Shown here in pieces: positions 60,601 to 64,000 of a stretch of DNA of 64,000 nt. Positions within the stretch are counted from its first letter, which is position 1; each line of letters begins with the position of its first letter. Position numbers and translations under genes: made by a program. This DNA is from Campylorhamphus procurvoides. Taxonomy: Eukaryota; Chordata; Aves; Passeriformes; Dendrocolaptidae. The DNA lies in the NCBI GenBank assembly GCA_013396655.1, contig WBMV01000270.1, forward strand, positions 983,609-1,047,608. The letters are read 5' to 3'. The notes below the pieces were generated by a model. The model saw only the letters and a list, made by a program, of their open reading frames with translations, was not told the DNA's origin and ran no database searches.

Positions 60601-61589
60601 TCACTCCAAATCACTACCAATTTTCTCTGCCGAATGAAGAGTTCTCCTTTCCTCACTCCTTGCCCTTCTTCGTCGCAAGCGATACCCCGCCATGCTCCTT
60701 AGGAGGGTGGTGTTATTTATTTACAGAGCAAATGGTCCAGAAATCCCTTCTGCGGTCAGAGGACGATTCTCCGTGACATCGCCTGGAAATAAACGGGATG
60801 GAGAAGGTGCCTGCAGCCCTCTAGACTCTGCCGAGCATCCACCCGGCGACTGGGCGATGGGGAGGCCGGTTGTCCGCAACGGCCGACGAGACCGAAGTGC
60901 TCGTCGCAGATGAAGAGACGCATAAAATGCGAAAGCAGCCACTAGGGCAAGATTTGGGATTTGTTTTAGGTGTTTGATCCCTGACTTCTTTGAAAGTTGC
61001 TGGGAGGGGGAGGGTGACAATGGCTTTTGGTCGAGTTGCTAAACTCATTCATATCGTTTAATGCTGGGTGGGAGGCGGTTTTTTTCCTTCTTCTTCTTTT
61101 TTTTTCTCTCCTTTTATTTTTTTTTCTTTTTCTCCCACGAGTTATATGGGGGGAATTCATTCCCGAGAAGGTCCTTCAAAGTACTTTCCTGTATTTTGTA
61201 AACTTACCTTCTCAGATAGCTCAGGTGCTCCGTCCACCTACTTGTGCTTGCGAAAGGCAGAAAGTGTGTTCCTGACAATTAAAGTATTAAAGTTGCTCCA
61301 TATTTAATTCATTTAATTAACCTTGCTCCCGACTCGTCTTAGAAAGCTTTTTTTTTTTTTTATCCAAGGTTATAGCGTGTTATTAAATTCTTACAGCCTC
61401 GTTGGCACCCGATTTGGGAAGGGCTATCTGGGGAGCCGGGCAGACTGCGGCCCCGCGGCTCGGGGCTGCAGGGGGACGGAGCGACAGGAGGACAATGCAG
61501 AGGAATGGGCACACCGAACAAAGGTGTCCTCTCAAAGGAAAGGTGGCCGGCAAGGAAAACCCTTCCGCCTGCAAATGAAGTGTCAAAAT

Positions 61590-61614
61590 AGTATCGCCGC
61601 CCAGTATCGCCGCC
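61590..61614. repeat. Two tandem copies of AGTATCGCCGCC
   Basis: Copies at 61590-61601 and 61603-61614 with a 13-base period. Confidence 0.85.
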
Positions 61615-62165
61615 TGCTTCTCTCCCTCTGTTTGCAAGGAGCAGGCGGTCGGATTTTAGACAAGTCATACGAAGTTTTAATGCGCAGACCTGCAGGGGCT
61701 TTCCCCTCTTCACCGATGTTCATTCTTACACTCTTGCAGTACTCTTACACTTCTTACAGCTCTCGCATTTTTTTAACACCTCAGTCGTCTCCTTTCCTCC
61801 ACTCTTCAGGGAGTTCTTTTTGTTTGTTTCGGTTTTTGTTTCTTTCCATACTCATCCCTGAAGATCAGACATGAATCCATTCTTCTCCATTAAAGTAATC
61901 AGCCTGCTGTGAGGGTGCTGCCTATCCTTGCAAACCTCACCTATTGTAAAAACATCACCACCACCACCACTGCCCTCAACTGCCTTCTCAGAGCTGACAG
62001 GTGAGTCCTGCGCTCCTCACTTCTATCAGGGTAAAGCAGGCAAGCCACAGTTATTTGCCCGTAGCAATTTCTGCTTTCTCCAAATAGATAAATAACTCAT
62101 AAAGTGGAATTTCTGAACAGCAAAGCTTGCTAGATTCGGCAAGGAGTTTAGGTAGACAATGCAAA

Positions 62166-62188
62166 TAGGCTCTCTCGTGGAGAGCCTA
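62166..62188. repeat. Inverted repeat, 9-base arms, 5-base loop
   Basis: TAGGCTCTC, TCGTG, GAGAGCCTA. Confidence 0.88.
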
Positions 62189-64000
62189 ACTGGTAGGAAG
62201 TTGGTAAGTTGGTACCTGAAATGTCAGGAAAGGCCGGTGTCACTGTTTGCTGTGTGTGTTTGCTTTGCTTTGGGTAGTCCAACTATTACCACCCTAAGAA
62301 TGGGGCTTAATTTGCTTTTCCATATACATATGAAAGGACAAATCCAAACGGGAAAAACACTTGCCAAATACAGTTTTCACTTGCTTACTGTGCTGAATGC
62401 AGCAGCACACTGCTAACTCTGTACAGCCATCTGTGTTAGGACAAACACAGGTCTCACCTTTTAGGGGGGTCCAGAGCAGGACTTCTTCCCTCCAGAGCAC
62501 TGTTGTCACTCACACGTATAGTAACACAGCCCTTGCCCAACAGCCGGGGAGTTTTTCAGTCTCATGCACTCAGCCCAAGATTTCCAGCAGGCTTCTGTTT
62601 GAATGCCCACTTTGACATTGGATCACATCTACTTTCAATTAAACTCAACAGCCTGTGGGAACAGATGCAGACTAAATTTACCTCCCATTTTGCCAAGCAC
62701 AGAATTTTTAGAATAATAAATTGAAAACACATACAAGCAGCATATCTTTATTAGACAATTAATTATATAAATAAATAAAAATCTTTTAAAGCTCTGGGAA
62801 TTCTGAAAGACTCAGATACTGAAAAAATTGCTCTCACAGAGGACATTCTTCAAAAAGTATGTGCAATATATTTGTTTGTAGCTCTGCCTCCCTTCATGAC
62901 ACAGAGACCCAAAAATTCAGTCTGCCCTGTTTCTGCTCATAAATGAACTTACTTGATGTCAAAATCATGGTGTGGATCTTGTTTCTGTTCTGTAGAGCTA
63001 CTGTGTGTCCAAACATGAGTTCAGTAACAAAACACAGTATATAAGAGTTCATTATGTTTTACAGACATTAAATCATGACCTGGCTAGCATTCATGTCAGG
63101 CCCTACTAATTTTCACTTGCTGTGGCAGACATCATGTTTTTTTTTGACTGTATGAGTCAGGTAAGAAAGATGATGGACTTCTAATTATTGACCAAGGTGA
63201 TAAGTTCCCACACCTCTACGCTTTTTTCTATTGTGAGGTAAATATTCTATGATACATTCTATTCAGCATTATGGCATATCAGATAGGGAATGTAAGAACT
63301 TTTTTACATATACAGCCAAACTGAAATAAAGATAAGCAGAACAAAAAGTCTTCTTTGTGCCTCAGGATTTTTTTGTTCTTTAACACACTGTAAGCAATAA
63401 TTTCCTGTTGTCACTGTACTGTATAACATTATTGCAGACAATAGGAGAAGCCAAGTTGCCTGACAGAGATAATGCACCATATACAGTATAGACTACTTAC
63501 TTTCAATATCTTTCAATTAAACCTTAATAAAAGATGAATGGCAAGAAAAAACATGCTTAATGGTCTTAATTAACAAGATTTTTTGTTTTCTTTTCTTCTG
63601 TTAGTATTTTTCTGCTTTGTTTTGATTTTGTAATTTGGTACCAGAAAGACATGTTTCTTTCACAGTGTAATTGCTGACTTGTTATCAAAATCCTCATGGG
63701 AGAACTAATGGGAGTTAAAAAAAAACCCCAAAACGTCAAGAAACACATTGACCCTTCTCTTCCCATAAAGGAGTGAGAGAGAGATCCAACAGCTAAATAT
63801 GAAAGGAAAAAAATTTCAGCCTTTTGTAAAATAACTGGTGAATTGTACTTACTTATTGTAGGCTGAGCACACACTTTACCTGCTGCAATATATTTAAAAT
63901 TACATGTGTGCTTTTCACCATTTGGTAGCAGAAGAAAATGCATTTGTAAAGTCATGCTTAGTTCAAGAAAATTCTGATACAAATACTTGCATAAAATTTA

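Larger units (their letters stand above)
60601..64000. other. Intergenic DNA to window end, no gene seen
   Basis: Pyrimidine-rich tract (61075-61135), then AT-rich sequence with chance frames only (longest 183 codons plus, 61323-61874, starting in a T-run, no recognisable domain). Confidence 0.55.

Noticed and set aside
60095..60604. 169-codon minus frame in the downstream CpG island
   Set aside because: Overlaps three other open frames on both strands; composition artefact.
61323..61874. 183-codon plus frame
   Set aside because: Begins beside a T homopolymer, low-complexity hydrophobic/Ser-rich text, no domain recognised.
63241..63266. ATTCTATGATACATTCTAT as a CR1 3' terminal repeat
   Set aside because: Only one approximate unit and the upstream sequence does not match a CR1 3' end.

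Overview
The window looks like vertebrate, most probably avian, nuclear DNA. It is AT-rich and almost gene-free, it carries decayed CR1 retroposon pieces and older amniote SINE-like debris, and its single recognisable gene is SP8, an Sp/KLF-family zinc-finger transcription factor of limb, craniofacial and forebrain development. No bacterial-style operon, viral gene, tRNA or rRNA gene is visible.

Layout. Positions 1 to about 42,000 are a gene desert: only short chance reading frames, simple repeats, three CR1 pieces (about 16.3 kb, 27.3-28.2 kb, 31.5-32.2 kb) and ancient SINE-like fragments (about 34.3 and 36.3-36.6 kb). From about 42.1 kb composition changes: CpG-rich islands alternate with AT-rich, homeodomain-site-rich blocks that resemble conserved non-coding enhancers. 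SP8 is on the + strand. A TATA/CCAAT/GC-box promoter precedes a tiny first coding exon (MATSLLG, 52762-52782), a roughly 1 kb intron follows, and the large second exon runs from 53819 to the stop at 55018-55020. The 3' untranslated region is AT-rich with several AATAAA signals between 55.9 and 56.6 kb. After that come intergenic DNA, another CpG island at about 60.3 kb, and AT-rich sequence to the end.

The main result is that the SP8 coding exon is scrambled in this assembly. Four coding blocks separated by n, a 59-base run of N, and n appear in the order 1-3-2-4 relative to the SP8 protein of other vertebrates, each in a different frame from the block before it. The serine-rich segment, the segment between the second and third blocks, zinc finger 1 and most of zinc finger 2 are missing. 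All breaks coincide with N positions, so this is very probably a contig-ordering error in GC-rich sequence and not biology, but gene predictions from this sequence will be wrong. The promoter contains an unusual nested inverted/tandem repeat about 200 bases upstream of the start codon. Several perfect palindromes elsewhere are worth a conservation check.
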